64,000 bases of DNA. Source: Sediminicola sp. (lineage in GTDB: Bacteria; Bacteroidota; Bacteroidia; Flavobacteriales; Flavobacteriaceae). The stretch is taken from positions 1-64,000 of the forward strand of contig JAHEND010000006.1 in assembly GCA_024643325.1 (NCBI GenBank), written 5' to 3'. The translations under genes were made by a program, and so were the position numbers. This document shows positions 33,496-42,084 of this stretch, piece by piece; within the stretch, counting starts at the first letter, position 1, and every line of letters starts with the position of its first letter. The notes under the pieces are model-generated. The model was not told where the DNA came from. It was given only the letters and a program-made list of their open reading frames with translations, and did no database searches.

Positions 33496-33900
33496 TTATT
33501 TAGACCAATAATCTAGCACCAAAACATCTTCCACATGCCCATCTAACAAGGCTACAAAAGCCAAATGGTCAGGGTGAGGAAGGTAAGCAGCCCTGTCCGC
33601 TTCACTTTCAAAAGTCACAAAAAAGCAATGGGTAAAGCCTTTGTCTAATCCTTCGGTACTATTGTTTAATCCCCATTCAAAATCCTTTATTTCTTTTATT
33701 TTAGTGGGTAAAGCGATAAAGGCGTCCTCTATTTTCTGAATATCAACCGCCTCAGAAGACGCGTTAAATTTAAACAGTACAATATGACGCAAGGTTTCAT
33801 TCATATTATTAGAAGAGGTGTTATTTTTAGCTTCCGTTGTCTTGTTCGCACAACCAAAAAGTAGGAGGAAACCAATCAACAGTAAAAAAGTATTTTTCAT
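33496..33900 (-). CDS. Dabb (stress-response alpha/beta barrel) domain lipoprotein
   Basis: This 134-residue protein has a lipoprotein signal (LLLIGFLLLFGC, lipobox Cys17) and a short Asn/Ser/Thr-rich linker. The rest is a Dabb ferredoxin-like domain: RHIVLFKFNASSEAVDIQKIEDAFIALP, FEWGLNNSTEGLDKGFTHCFFVTFES and YLPHPDHLAFVALLDGHVEDVLVLDYWSK. The terminal HPxH and DY motifs are typical of the family. A function in stress response or as a small dimeric enzyme is only a family-level guess. It is convergent with the DsrE-like gene. Confidence 0.8.
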   Translation of the reverse strand: MKNTFLLLIGFLLLFGCANKTTEAKNNTSSNNMNETLRHIVLFKFNASSEAVDIQKIEDAFIALPTKIKEIKDFEWGLNNSTEGLDKGFTHCFFVTFESEADRAAYLPHPDHLAFVALLDGHVEDVLVLDYWSK

Positions 33901-33973
33901 CTGTTAAAGTTATTGTTTTTTAACTCAGATTAAATTGAATTAGGGTGTTTTCTTGCATATGCACTTAAAAATA

Positions 33974-34032
33974 GCTCCGCCACAAGCTTCGCTCCTTTCT
34001 AGTAGATCCCTTGCGCCTTTACAGGCTTCGCT
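33974..34032. repeat. Two copies of a small dispersed GC-rich repeat
   Basis: Two related 20-base units in the same orientation lie at 33974-33993 and 34013-34032, each ending in GCTTCGCT and starting with GC(T/G)CC or GCGCC. They are 19 bases apart. A third similar unit is at about 48285-48306. They lie in non-coding sequence between tRNA-Phe and a lipoprotein gene. No function is known. Confidence 0.4.
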
Positions 34033-34061
34033 GTTCATTTAGCCCCTTTGTTAAAAATAAA

Positions 34062-34087
34062 AAAACCCACTCCTAAGAGTGGGTTTT
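34062..34087 (-). terminator. Rho-independent terminator after tRNA-Phe
   Basis: An 11-base-pair stem (AAAACCCACTC with GAGTGGGTTTT, loop CTAA) is followed on the minus strand by TTTTTATTTTT. It lies about 10 bases downstream of the tRNA 3' end. Confidence 0.88.
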
Positions 34088-34097
34088 GTGCTTTAAG

Positions 34098-34170
34098 TGG
34101 TGCCTCCAGGAATCGAACCAGGGACACATGGATTTTCAGTCCATTGCTCTACCAACTGAGCTAAGGCACC
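34098..34170 (-). tRNA. tRNA-Phe (GAA)
   Basis: The minus strand folds into a full cloverleaf: acceptor GGUGCCU/AGGCACC, D-arm with AGCUCAGUUGGUAGAGC, anticodon arm AUGGA-CUGAAAA-UCCAU with anticodon GAA, and T-arm with GGUUCGAUUCC. The discriminator base is A. The CCA tail is not encoded (CTT follows), so it must be added by a nucleotidyltransferase. It has its own promoter upstream and terminator downstream. Confidence 0.96.
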
Positions 34171-34187
34171 ATGCTATTAAGCGGATG

Positions 34188-34218
34188 CAAATATAATTTC
34201 TAATTTAGGATATACAAA
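34188..34218 (-). promoter_or_regulatory. tRNA-Phe promoter (TTTG-N19-TATATTTG)
   Basis: On the minus strand TTTG (34218-34215) is followed after 19 bases by TATATTTG (34195-34188), matching the Bacteroidota vegetative promoter closely at both boxes. It lies just upstream of the tRNA-Phe gene. It is the clearest promoter in the window. Confidence 0.75.
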
Positions 34219-34269
34219 CAAAAAGAGAAAAAAAGGCAATTGTTTTTTTAGATTTCACATCTTTGTAGC

Positions 34270-34998
34270 ATGAAACTAGTGTTAGACATAGGAAATACCC
34301 TAGGTAAGTTAGTGGTCTATGGACAAGAAAATGAGGTGTTTAGGGCTCAATTTGAGCTAGGGGAGATGCATCCAGTACTGATTGATTTGTTTTTTGATTT
34401 TCCAGAGATAAAGCAAACTATTTTATGCTCTGTTGTTAGTATTGAACCACAAATACAACTTTTTCTGAAAGAAAAAACAATTCTTTTGGAAGTGAATAGT
34501 GAAATGCGACTCCCATTTGAAAACAGGTATGAGACTCCTGAAACTCTTGGAGCAGATAGGATTGGTTTGGTTGCTGCAACAGTATTTATGTATCCCGGGA
34601 AGAACTGTTTAGTGGTAGACGCGGGCAGTTGTGTGACATACGATTTTATTTCATCAGATGGAATCTACCGGGGTGGCGCTATTTCACCAGGCTTACAAAT
34701 GCGTTTTAAAGCCATGCATGAACATACCAATAAATTACCCTTGGTTACTTTGAAAGAGGAATTTATTGCGCTTGGTGCCAATACTCAGAACAGTATTTTA
34801 GCTGGGGCTGTTAACGGATTAGTCTTTGAAATAGAAGGTTGGCAAAGCAGTTTAGGACGTACGCATGAAGATTTAACACTTATTTTAACAGGCGGAGACG
34901 CTCAATTCTTGTCTAAACGACTAAAAAATACCATATTTGCCCATTCTAATTTTCTGGTACAAGGCTTGCGCCAATTGCTTGATTATAACACGTTTTAG
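34270..34998 (+). CDS. coaX: Type III pantothenate kinase
   Basis: This 242-residue ASKHA-fold kinase phosphorylates pantothenate, the first step of coenzyme A synthesis. Motifs are LVLDIGNTLGKLVVY (phosphate-1, catalytic Asp), ETLGADRIGLVAAT, LVVDAGSCVTYDF (phosphate-2) and GGAISPGLQMRFKAMHEHTNKLP, typical of CoaX rather than CoaA. The start lies about 4 bases after a weak CATCTTTG box, suggesting a very short 5' leader. It opens an apparent operon of envelope genes; the next start follows immediately. Confidence 0.94.
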   Translation: MKLVLDIGNTLGKLVVYGQENEVFRAQFELGEMHPVLIDLFFDFPEIKQTILCSVVSIEPQIQLFLKEKTILLEVNSEMRLPFENRYETPETLGADRIGLVAATVFMYPGKNCLVVDAGSCVTYDFISSDGIYRGGAISPGLQMRFKAMHEHTNKLPLVTLKEEFIALGANTQNSILAGAVNGLVFEIEGWQSSLGRTHEDLTLILTGGDAQFLSKRLKNTIFAHSNFLVQGLRQLLDYNTF

Positions 34999-36264
34999 AT
35001 GTTTAAAAAGTTATTCTTTACCCTTGTTGTTTGCTTATTCATAAAAACCAATGCCCAGGATGGTACGGTTTCTCCTTATTCATACTTTGGATTAGGTACT
35101 TTTAATCCCGCCAATACAGTGGAAAATAATGCTATGGGAGGGTTGAGTATTTATGGAGATTCAATTCATTTAAATCTTCAGAACCCTGCCTCTTATGGTC
35201 TTTTGAAGCTAACCACTTACACTGTGGGTCTTTCTCATCGAAGAATGGACTTGACTTCAGATACCCAAGAAAAAAGCACTGCTTTAACTGCAATTGATTA
35301 TTTGTCTGTAGCTATGCCCATAGCTAAAAATATTGGGATTGGCTTTGGAATTACCCCTGTTAGTTCCATGGGGTATATTTTAAATTCTAGTGCTGAAAAT
35401 GCAGATGGGGAAACAATCACAAACGTTTTTTCTGGAGACGGAGGACTGAGTAAAATATATTTTTCATTGGGTGCAGCACCTATAAAAAACCTTACGGTAG
35501 GTGCTTCTGCCTTTGCTAATTTTGGGACGGTGAACAAAGAAAGAGTCCAATCTTTAAGTTCTGTATTGTTTGGAACCATAGATAGGAGAACATCAAGAAT
35601 GAACGGTTTTAATTTCCAATTAGCGGCCAATTACACCCCAAATATTACAGATAAACTGACTTTGTACACTTCTTTCGTATACACTACAGGATTGGACTTA
35701 AAAGCAAGTAATACTCAGGAAGTGGGATCACTCTCATTAGTGAATGGGTCAGAGTTAGAAGTCTCTGAATTAGACTTGGAGGCGTCTAATTTAAAAAACA
35801 ATATCATTGAAATCCCTTCTATGACAACTTTAGGCCTTGGAATTGGAGAAAACAAAAAATGGCTTGTTGGAGCCTCATATTCTCTTCAAGAGATGAGTAG
35901 TTTTAGCAGTGCTTTTCTAAACCAATCAAATGTGGTTTACTCTGACGCATCTACCCTTAGGGTGGGTGGTTATTATGTGCCAGATTTTGCTCCATTCGCA
36001 TCTTTTTTCAAAAAAGCCACTTATCGCTTTGGAATTAGATTAGTCAATACTGGAATGGAAGTAAATAATCAGGCTATCAAGGATTTTGGCACAAATATTG
36101 GTGTTGGTCTTCCCATGGGGGGCACTTTTTCTAATTTGAACATCGGGATTGAAATGGGTGCTTTAGGCACGGCAAAGGCTGGTTTAATTAAAGAAAACTA
36201 CCTAAGTATTCGTGTTGGACTCTCATTAAATGACAGATGGTTCTTGAAAAGAAAAATAAATTAA
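34999..36264 (+). CDS. Outer-membrane beta-barrel protein of unknown role
   Basis: This is a 421-residue protein with a signal peptide ending IKTNA before Gln20. The mature part is rich in alternating Gly/aromatic strands (YFGLGTFNPANTVENNAMGGLS, LNLQNPASYGLLKLTTYTVGLSH, IGIGFGITPVSSMGY, WLVGASYSLQEMSSF) and ends in WFLKRKIN, as in the porin-like barrel family seen beside coaX in flavobacteria. It resembles FadL-type OmpP1 proteins only in general layout. The start abuts the coaX stop. Ligand and function are unknown. Confidence 0.7.
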   Translation: MFKKLFFTLVVCLFIKTNAQDGTVSPYSYFGLGTFNPANTVENNAMGGLSIYGDSIHLNLQNPASYGLLKLTTYTVGLSHRRMDLTSDTQEKSTALTAIDYLSVAMPIAKNIGIGFGITPVSSMGYILNSSAENADGETITNVFSGDGGLSKIYFSLGAAPIKNLTVGASAFANFGTVNKERVQSLSSVLFGTIDRRTSRMNGFNFQLAANYTPNITDKLTLYTSFVYTTGLDLKASNTQEVGSLSLVNGSELEVSELDLEASNLKNNIIEIPSMTTLGLGIGENKKWLVGASYSLQEMSSFSSAFLNQSNVVYSDASTLRVGGYYVPDFAPFASFFKKATYRFGIRLVNTGMEVNNQAIKDFGTNIGVGLPMGGTFSNLNIGIEMGALGTAKAGLIKENYLSIRVGLSLNDRWFLKRKIN

Positions 36265-36313
36265 TTATTTTTAGCCCTTATTTTTATAATTAAATACAAT
36301 ATATACTAGCATC

Positions 36314-37678
36314 ATGAAAAAGAAACTGCACATATTGACCATAGCCCTAATTGGTTTCGTTGGCGTTTTTAAATTACAAGCGCAAGATTGTGCGACCAAT
36401 TTATCTATCTACTCGGAATTTGTAAAAGTAAAAAACTACGATTCAGCCTACGAGCCATGGAAGGTCGTTTATGAAGCTTGTCCTGAATTAAATCCGGCTA
36501 ACTTCGTGTATGGAGAAAGAATTTTAAAGTATAAAATTGAAAACAGTGCAGGAGAGGAAAAGAAATCTTTTATAGATCAGTTGCTTGCTTTGTATCCAAA
36601 ATACAGAGAGATTTTCCCAGAAAGAGAGGCTTTGGCAGATATGCTTATTGATCAAGCAATGTTGAAAAATGATGAGAAAATTGCCACAACAGAAGAGGTT
36701 TTTTCGATTTTAGACCAAGCATTTAACCAAGATCGTGTTCACTTCACTAATGCTAAAGCGCTTTATGTGTATTTTTCCTATCTAGTAGACTTGAATGCTG
36801 CTGGAATAAAAAATTTAGACGCAGTATTTGACACTTACGATCAAGTTGGTGCTAAAATCGATGAAGAGGTGGAGACTTTGAACCAAATGGTTAACAAATT
36901 GCAAGCCAAGGAAGATGCCGGAACTATGTCTTCTAGAGAAAAAAGACAGTTGTCTATTGCAGAGCGTAAATCTGAGACTTTTGTTAAAATCAGTGAGAGT
37001 ATAGATTCTAAGCTTGGAAATTTAGCCAATTGTGAAAACCTAATTCCACTTTACGAGAAGAATTTTGAAGAAAAGAAGACAGATATAAAATGGGTTAAAT
37101 CTGCCGTAGGTAGAATGTATAGTAAAGAGTGTACTGAGGACCCATTATTTGTTAAATTGGTAGAAGCTCAAAACGCATTAGACCCAACTTCAGATACTTA
37201 TTTCTATTTGGGACTGTTGAAAATGAATGCTAGAAATAGCCAAGGTGCTGTAGCAGACTTTAATAAAGCAGTTAGCTTAGAGTCTGACAATAAAAAGAAG
37301 GCTAATATTCTTTATAAGATTGCTACAATTTACAAGAAGGGCAACAAGAGTTTAGCTAGAAATTATGCTCAGAAATCTATTGACAACAATCCTTCAATGG
37401 GAAAAGCTTATCTGCTTATAGCTGGCCTGTACGCAGATTCTGCTAACGAATGCGGTAGTACTACTTTTGAGAAAAGAGCCATTTATTGGAAGGCTGCAGA
37501 GGTGGCTAAAAAAGCTGCTCGTGTAGACTTGTCTCTAAGAAGTAGAGCGAACCAAACAATTGAGCGTTATATGGCATTAGCTCCATCCAAAACAGATATT
37601 TTCTCTTCAGGATTGGCGGGAAAATCAGTTACTTTTAACTGTTGGGTTGGTGGTAGCGTAGCGGTGCCAAACCTGTAA
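36314..37678 (+). CDS. Exported tetratricopeptide-repeat protein
   Basis: This is a 454-residue protein with a signal peptide ending KLQAQ (residues 1-24). A predominantly helical array follows, with TPR-like periodicity (YDSAYEPWKVVYEACPELNPANFVYGERIL, SDTYFYLGLLKMNARNSQGAVADFNKAVSLE, GKAYLLIAGLYADS) and a coiled, charged middle region (KIDEEVETLNQMVNKLQAKED). It is probably periplasmic. It follows the barrel gene after 49 bases and overlaps lptC by 1 base. A scaffold role in envelope assembly is plausible but unproven. Confidence 0.75.
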   Translation: MKKKLHILTIALIGFVGVFKLQAQDCATNLSIYSEFVKVKNYDSAYEPWKVVYEACPELNPANFVYGERILKYKIENSAGEEKKSFIDQLLALYPKYREIFPEREALADMLIDQAMLKNDEKIATTEEVFSILDQAFNQDRVHFTNAKALYVYFSYLVDLNAAGIKNLDAVFDTYDQVGAKIDEEVETLNQMVNKLQAKEDAGTMSSREKRQLSIAERKSETFVKISESIDSKLGNLANCENLIPLYEKNFEEKKTDIKWVKSAVGRMYSKECTEDPLFVKLVEAQNALDPTSDTYFYLGLLKMNARNSQGAVADFNKAVSLESDNKKKANILYKIATIYKKGNKSLARNYAQKSIDNNPSMGKAYLLIAGLYADSANECGSTTFEKRAIYWKAAEVAKKAARVDLSLRSRANQTIERYMALAPSKTDIFSSGLAGKSVTFNCWVGGSVAVPNL

Positions 37679-38313
37679 TGAAACGTATAGAAAACTTAAA
37701 ATATTTAAAAAGTATTGCCATTACATTTGTAACGGCAATACTTTTTTTTAGTTGTGATTCAAATCAATCAGCAGTTGTTTTTGAAGACCCTAAAGTGTCT
37801 CCTCAGGGAATAGCAGAAAATTTTGTTTTGTACTATACAGAAACCCCGGAAATTTCAGAAATACCAATGGAGGTGGCCATGGGGGGAGCGTTAAAAAAAG
37901 ACGCCAGACTTACAGCCATTTTGAGAAGTGCTAAAAGCTTGGATTATCAACATTTAGCATTTCCATATAGAACCTTTCCAGAAGGACTTGTTTTGGAAGT
38001 GTTTGATTTAGACGGTAAGAAAAGTGTGGTTAAATCTGATTACGGGATTATTTATTCTACTACAAATGTAATAGATTTGAGAGGTAATGTTGTGATAACA
38101 ACACATGATGGGAAGCAATTAAAAACCCCTCAATTGTATTATGATCAATTAGGAGAATGGATTTTTACCGAAGAAAAATTCACCTATACTAATCCTGAAA
38201 ACCAAACCATTATGGATGGGAAAGGGATGGACTTTAATAGAGATTTTAGTTTTTTAAATGCCCATAAAACATTTGGGTATATGACCATTAAAGATACAGA
38301 AAGCGATGATTAG
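37678..38313 (+). CDS. lptC: LPS export ABC-transporter periplasmic lipoprotein LptC
   Basis: This 211-residue protein has a lipoprotein signal (AITFVTAILFFSC), typical of Bacteroidota LptC, which is lipid-anchored rather than membrane-spanning. The OstA-like repeats are visible: YTETPEISEIPMEVAMGGALKK, FPEGLVLEVFDLDGKKSVVKSDYGIIYSTTNVIDLRGNVVITTHDGKQLKTPQLYYDQLGEWIFTEEKFTY. It should pass lipopolysaccharide from LptBFG to LptA at the inner membrane. It overlaps the TPR gene (ATG within TAATG) and the next small gene by 8 bases. Confidence 0.88.
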   Translation: MKRIENLKYLKSIAITFVTAILFFSCDSNQSAVVFEDPKVSPQGIAENFVLYYTETPEISEIPMEVAMGGALKKDARLTAILRSAKSLDYQHLAFPYRTFPEGLVLEVFDLDGKKSVVKSDYGIIYSTTNVIDLRGNVVITTHDGKQLKTPQLYYDQLGEWIFTEEKFTYTNPENQTIMDGKGMDFNRDFSFLNAHKTFGYMTIKDTESDD

Positions 38314-38509
38314 AATTTTAAAATATACCGAATACCTATACTTGATAGTGGCTATTTTCTCTTTAGTTAAAGTGATAAAGCTATGGGGTAGTTCCCTTGA
38401 GGAAATGGGCATTTTCTTGCTTTTTGGAGTGGTTTCAATTGGAATGTTCTTCTTTAGAAGGAGTTATAGGTTGAAATTTGAAAAAAGGCAAAACGAAAAC
38501 AAAAAATAG
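38306..38509 (+). CDS. Small two-helix membrane protein between lptC and the CNNM gene
   Basis: This is a 67-residue protein. Two hydrophobic segments (about 9-26 and 36-50) flank a short loop. The C-terminus is strongly basic (FFRRSYRLKFEKRQNENKK), so the tail should face the cytoplasm. It overlaps lptC by 8 bases and shares one base with the following GTG start, indicating tight translational coupling within the envelope operon. No family or function is recognised. Confidence 0.75.
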   Translation: MIRILKYTEYLYLIVAIFSLVKVIKLWGSSLEEMGIFLLFGVVSIGMFFFRRSYRLKFEKRQNENKK

Positions 38510-39798
38510 TGGACCTAGACCTTATAATTATAGTACTATCACTCTTTTTTTCAGCCTTTTTTTCTGGTATGGAGATTGCATTTATTTCTGCGAATAAAAT
38601 TCATATTGAGATAGAAAAAAAACAAGAAGGTTTTCTGTCTAAAATCCTGACCAGACTCACCAAAAGGCCCTCCAAATTCATTGCTACTATGCTTATTGGT
38701 AATAATGTGGCCTTGGTTATTTATGGATTGTTTATGGGTGATTTACTCATGGGGTTTTTTGAAAAATGGGCTCCTGTAAGAAGCCCCGTATTAAGCTTGT
38801 TATTTACAGACTTTAGTTTGCTTACACAAACAGTTATATCTACTTTGATTATTTTACTTACAGCAGAATTCCTACCTAAAGTGCTGTTTCAAATCTATGC
38901 TAATACACTCATTAAAGCCCTAGCGCTACCAGCCTATGTGTTTTATTTGATTTTTTCACAAGTGTCTAATTTTGTGATTTTTATTTCAGATTTGATTCTT
39001 AAATTACTTTTTAAAACATCGGGAGATTCCGTTCCATTAGCCTTTAGCAAATTGGAAATTGGTGATTATATTACAGAGCAAATGGAGGCTGTAGCAACAG
39101 AAGATGAGGTAGACTCTGAAATTCAAATATTCCAAAATGCTTTAGAGTTTTCTGGAGTAAAGGCCAGAGATGTAATGGTGCCTAGAACAGATTTGTGTGC
39201 AGTAGAAATACATGAGAGTCCTAAAAATTTAGTGAAAATTTTTACAGAAACTGGATTCTCTAAATTGCTGATTTATAAAGACACTATAGATAATATTATT
39301 GGTTATGTGCATTCCTATGAGCTTTTTAAAAAGCCAGAAACTATCAAAAGTATGCTTTTACCTATTGAGTATGTGCCAGAGACTATGTTGATCAATGACA
39401 TATTGAATGTCCTTACTAAAAAGAGAAAAAGTATTGCTATTGTACTAGATGAATATGGAGGAACTTCGGGAATGGTTACGGTGGAAGATATTGTAGAAGA
39501 ATTATTTGGAGAAATAGAAGACGAGCACGACAGCACTGATTTGATTGAGGAACAATTATCCGACAATACCTATAAATTCTCAGCTAGATTAGAAGTAGAT
39601 TACTTGAATGAAACCTATAATTTAAATCTTGAAGAGCGTGATGAATACGGCACCCTAGGCGGTTTAATTGTACACGAGACAGGGGAGATTCCCGCATTAA
39701 ATCAGAGTATTACTATAGGCCTTTATTGTTTTACTATTTTAGAGGTTTCGGGCAATAAAATAGATTTGGTTTCATTAGAAGTGCTAGAAAAGGAATAA
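38509..39798 (+). CDS. CNNM/CorC-family (hemolysin-like) membrane transporter
   Basis: This 429-residue protein begins at a GTG that shares its first G with the previous TAG. The N-terminal CNNM (DUF21) transmembrane domain has GMEIAFISANKIHIEIEKKQ and LIGNNVALVIYGLFMG. A CBS-domain pair follows (VKARDVMVPRTDLCAVEIHE, IAIVLDEYGGTSGMVTVEDIVEELFGEIEDEHD), then a C-terminal CorC/HlyC domain (GTLGGLIVHETGEIPALNQSI). The family is linked to magnesium or divalent-cation efflux and was once called hemolysin C. It belongs to the coaX-lptC-ppiD gene run. Confidence 0.88.
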   Translation: MDLDLIIIVLSLFFSAFFSGMEIAFISANKIHIEIEKKQEGFLSKILTRLTKRPSKFIATMLIGNNVALVIYGLFMGDLLMGFFEKWAPVRSPVLSLLFTDFSLLTQTVISTLIILLTAEFLPKVLFQIYANTLIKALALPAYVFYLIFSQVSNFVIFISDLILKLLFKTSGDSVPLAFSKLEIGDYITEQMEAVATEDEVDSEIQIFQNALEFSGVKARDVMVPRTDLCAVEIHESPKNLVKIFTETGFSKLLIYKDTIDNIIGYVHSYELFKKPETIKSMLLPIEYVPETMLINDILNVLTKKRKSIAIVLDEYGGTSGMVTVEDIVEELFGEIEDEHDSTDLIEEQLSDNTYKFSARLEVDYLNETYNLNLEERDEYGTLGGLIVHETGEIPALNQSITIGLYCFTILEVSGNKIDLVSLEVLEKE

Positions 39799-39890
39799 AG
39801 CGCTTTTTAAAAGTTTAAAAATTAGAAGAAGCGAATAAAATTTAAAAAGAAAATGGTATTTTCGCCAACTGATTAAAAGATATTTAGAAA

Positions 39891-42011
39891 ATGGCAGTAT
39901 TAGAAAAAATAAGACAGAGAACCACGGTGTTGATCCTTATCATTGGATTGGCTTTATTTGCTTTTGTAATTTCCGGAGTATTTACCAACAGCGGAAGCGG
40001 ATCTCCTATGGGAGGCTCAGCTATTGGAAGTGTTAATGGGGAAGAAATTTCTATAGATGATTTTCGTCAAAAGCTAGAAGTTGCCGCTCAAAGGGCAGGC
40101 AGCCAGGCTACAACTGTTCAATTGGTGAACCAAGTTTGGAATACTGTTTTGAGGTCGAACTTGCTAAATCAAGAAATTGAAGATTTGGGTATTTCAGTAG
40201 AAGGGGATCAGATCATGAATTTTATTAAAAACACCCCATCTTATTCAAACCAACCTGAGTTTCAAGATGAGAATGGTATTTTTAGTGAATCTTTATTTAT
40301 TGCTGCAGTTGCAGATTGGAAAGCCAATAACCCTTACAGATATTCTCTTTGGTTGCAAGACGAATTAGCCATTATTCAGTCTGCTAAAGAGCAAATGTAT
40401 TTTAACTTAGTTAAAGCTGGCGTTGGAACTACTTTAGAAGAAGGTAAATTTGATTATAAATTAGCCAATGACAAAGTAGATATTTCATATGTAAGAATGC
40501 CTTTTTCAGCTGTTCCAGATACCACTATTACAGTAACTGCAGGAGAGATTGAATCTTACATTAGCAAAAATCCAGCCTTATTTAAGCAAGAACCAGCTAG
40601 AGATATTCGTTTGGTTTACTTCGAGGAGAAAGCCTCTAAAGAAGACGAGCAGGCTGTAAAAGATGCTGTAGTAGGTTTGTTGTCAGACACAGAGGAGTAC
40701 AATGAAAATACATCTAACACAGAGAAAGTAGCTGGTTTTATAAATACAACAGATTTAGGGGCGTTTTTAGAACGTAATTCAGACAGTACATACGATACTA
40801 TTTTTAGGACTAAGAATGAAATAGTAACCACTTTTAGAGACTCTATTATCACTTTAAGTGCTGGTGAAATTTTTGGGCCTTATAAAGATAATAATGCTTA
40901 CAATGTATCCAAATTAGTTGCCAAGAAAAAGAATGGTGCAGTAAAAGCATCACATATTTTAATTTCTTATGTGGGCGCTGAGCGTGTTAGTCCCTCTGTA
41001 ACAAGAACAAAAGAAGCAGCTAGAACAGAAGCTAATAGATTGCTTGTAGAGGCTAAAAAATCAAATACTGTTTTTGCTGAATTGGCTAGAGATAACTCAG
41101 ATGGTCCTACAGCTTCTAGAGGTGGAGATTTAGGCTTTTTTCAAGAAGGAGAAATGACGCCAAAATTTAATGATTTTGTTTTTTCAAATAGAGTAGACGC
41201 TATTGGATTGGTTGAGACTGAATTTGGTTTCCATATTGTGAGGGTAGACGACAAACAAGATATTTACCAGATCGCTACCTTGAGTAGAGATATTACTCCT
41301 TCTGAGCAAACCATTAACACGATTTTCACTCAAGCGACCAAGTTTGAAATGGATGTTACTGAAAATCCAAAAGAATATGTGGCTATTGCTAAAGAAGGAA
41401 ATTTTGACGTTAGAAGTGTCAACAAGTTATTAGCCATGGATGAAAACCTTCCAGGTCTTGGTGCACAAAGATCCGTAGTTCAGTGGGCATTTAACGAAGA
41501 CACAGATTTAGGTGCGATTAAAAGATTTAATGTAAATAATGGCTATGCCATTGTTCAGCTTACTGCTAGATATCGTTCAGGAACCATGACAGTAGCAGAT
41601 GCTTCTGCATCAGTGCTGCCAATCTTGAGAAAAGAGAAGAAAGCGAAATGGATCATTGATAATAAAGGAGCTAATACACTAGAAGCTTTTGCTGCGGCTT
41701 CTGGTCAGTCTGTAGAAACAGCTTCTGCATTAAGTGTAAAGAGCCCAATTATCCCTGGAGCTGGTAGGGAGGCTTTTATAGTAGGAAAAGCATTTAACTT
41801 ATCTGAAGGTGCTACTTCTTCACTTTTAGTAGGTGAAACAGGCGTTTTCTTAGTGCAACTTAACAAAAAGCAGGAAGCGACTGTATTGGATAGCTATGCT
41901 ACCTACGCAGAAGCGCTTAAAGCAGGAACGCAAAACAGTATATTTTTCAGTAGTTATAATGCCTTAAAAGAAACGGCAACTATTGAAGACAATAGAGCTG
42001 TATTTTATTAA
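39891..42011 (+). CDS. ppiD: PpiD-like periplasmic peptidyl-prolyl isomerase/chaperone
   Basis: This 706-residue protein has a single N-terminal membrane anchor (VLILIIGLALFAFVISGVF). It is followed by a SurA-N-like segment (IGSVNGEEISIDDFRQKLEVAAQRAG), one PPIC parvulin domain (KASHILISYVGA, AELARDNSDGPTASRGGDLGFFQEGEMTPKFNDFVF, EFGFHIVRVDD), and a long C-terminal SurA-like region. It should help fold outer-membrane and secreted proteins at the inner membrane. It ends the envelope gene run and is followed by a strong terminator. Confidence 0.87.
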   Translation: MAVLEKIRQRTTVLILIIGLALFAFVISGVFTNSGSGSPMGGSAIGSVNGEEISIDDFRQKLEVAAQRAGSQATTVQLVNQVWNTVLRSNLLNQEIEDLGISVEGDQIMNFIKNTPSYSNQPEFQDENGIFSESLFIAAVADWKANNPYRYSLWLQDELAIIQSAKEQMYFNLVKAGVGTTLEEGKFDYKLANDKVDISYVRMPFSAVPDTTITVTAGEIESYISKNPALFKQEPARDIRLVYFEEKASKEDEQAVKDAVVGLLSDTEEYNENTSNTEKVAGFINTTDLGAFLERNSDSTYDTIFRTKNEIVTTFRDSIITLSAGEIFGPYKDNNAYNVSKLVAKKKNGAVKASHILISYVGAERVSPSVTRTKEAARTEANRLLVEAKKSNTVFAELARDNSDGPTASRGGDLGFFQEGEMTPKFNDFVFSNRVDAIGLVETEFGFHIVRVDDKQDIYQIATLSRDITPSEQTINTIFTQATKFEMDVTENPKEYVAIAKEGNFDVRSVNKLLAMDENLPGLGAQRSVVQWAFNEDTDLGAIKRFNVNNGYAIVQLTARYRSGTMTVADASASVLPILRKEKKAKWIIDNKGANTLEAFAAASGQSVETASALSVKSPIIPGAGREAFIVGKAFNLSEGATSSLLVGETGVFLVQLNKKQEATVLDSYATYAEALKAGTQNSIFFSSYNALKETATIEDNRAVFY

Positions 42012-42032
42012 TATTACTCTTTATAGTATCTT

Positions 42033-42065
42033 AAAAAAGGCGGCCTTTCGGCCGCCTTTTTTTTT
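42033..42065. terminator. Bidirectional rho-independent terminator
   Basis: GGCGGCC and GGCCGCC pair around a TTTC loop, extended by six A-T pairs, with T-runs on the plus strand. It lies between the convergent ppiD and GHMP-kinase stops and can serve both. Confidence 0.93.
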
Positions 42066-42084
42066 AATGTGCACTTTAGCGAAA

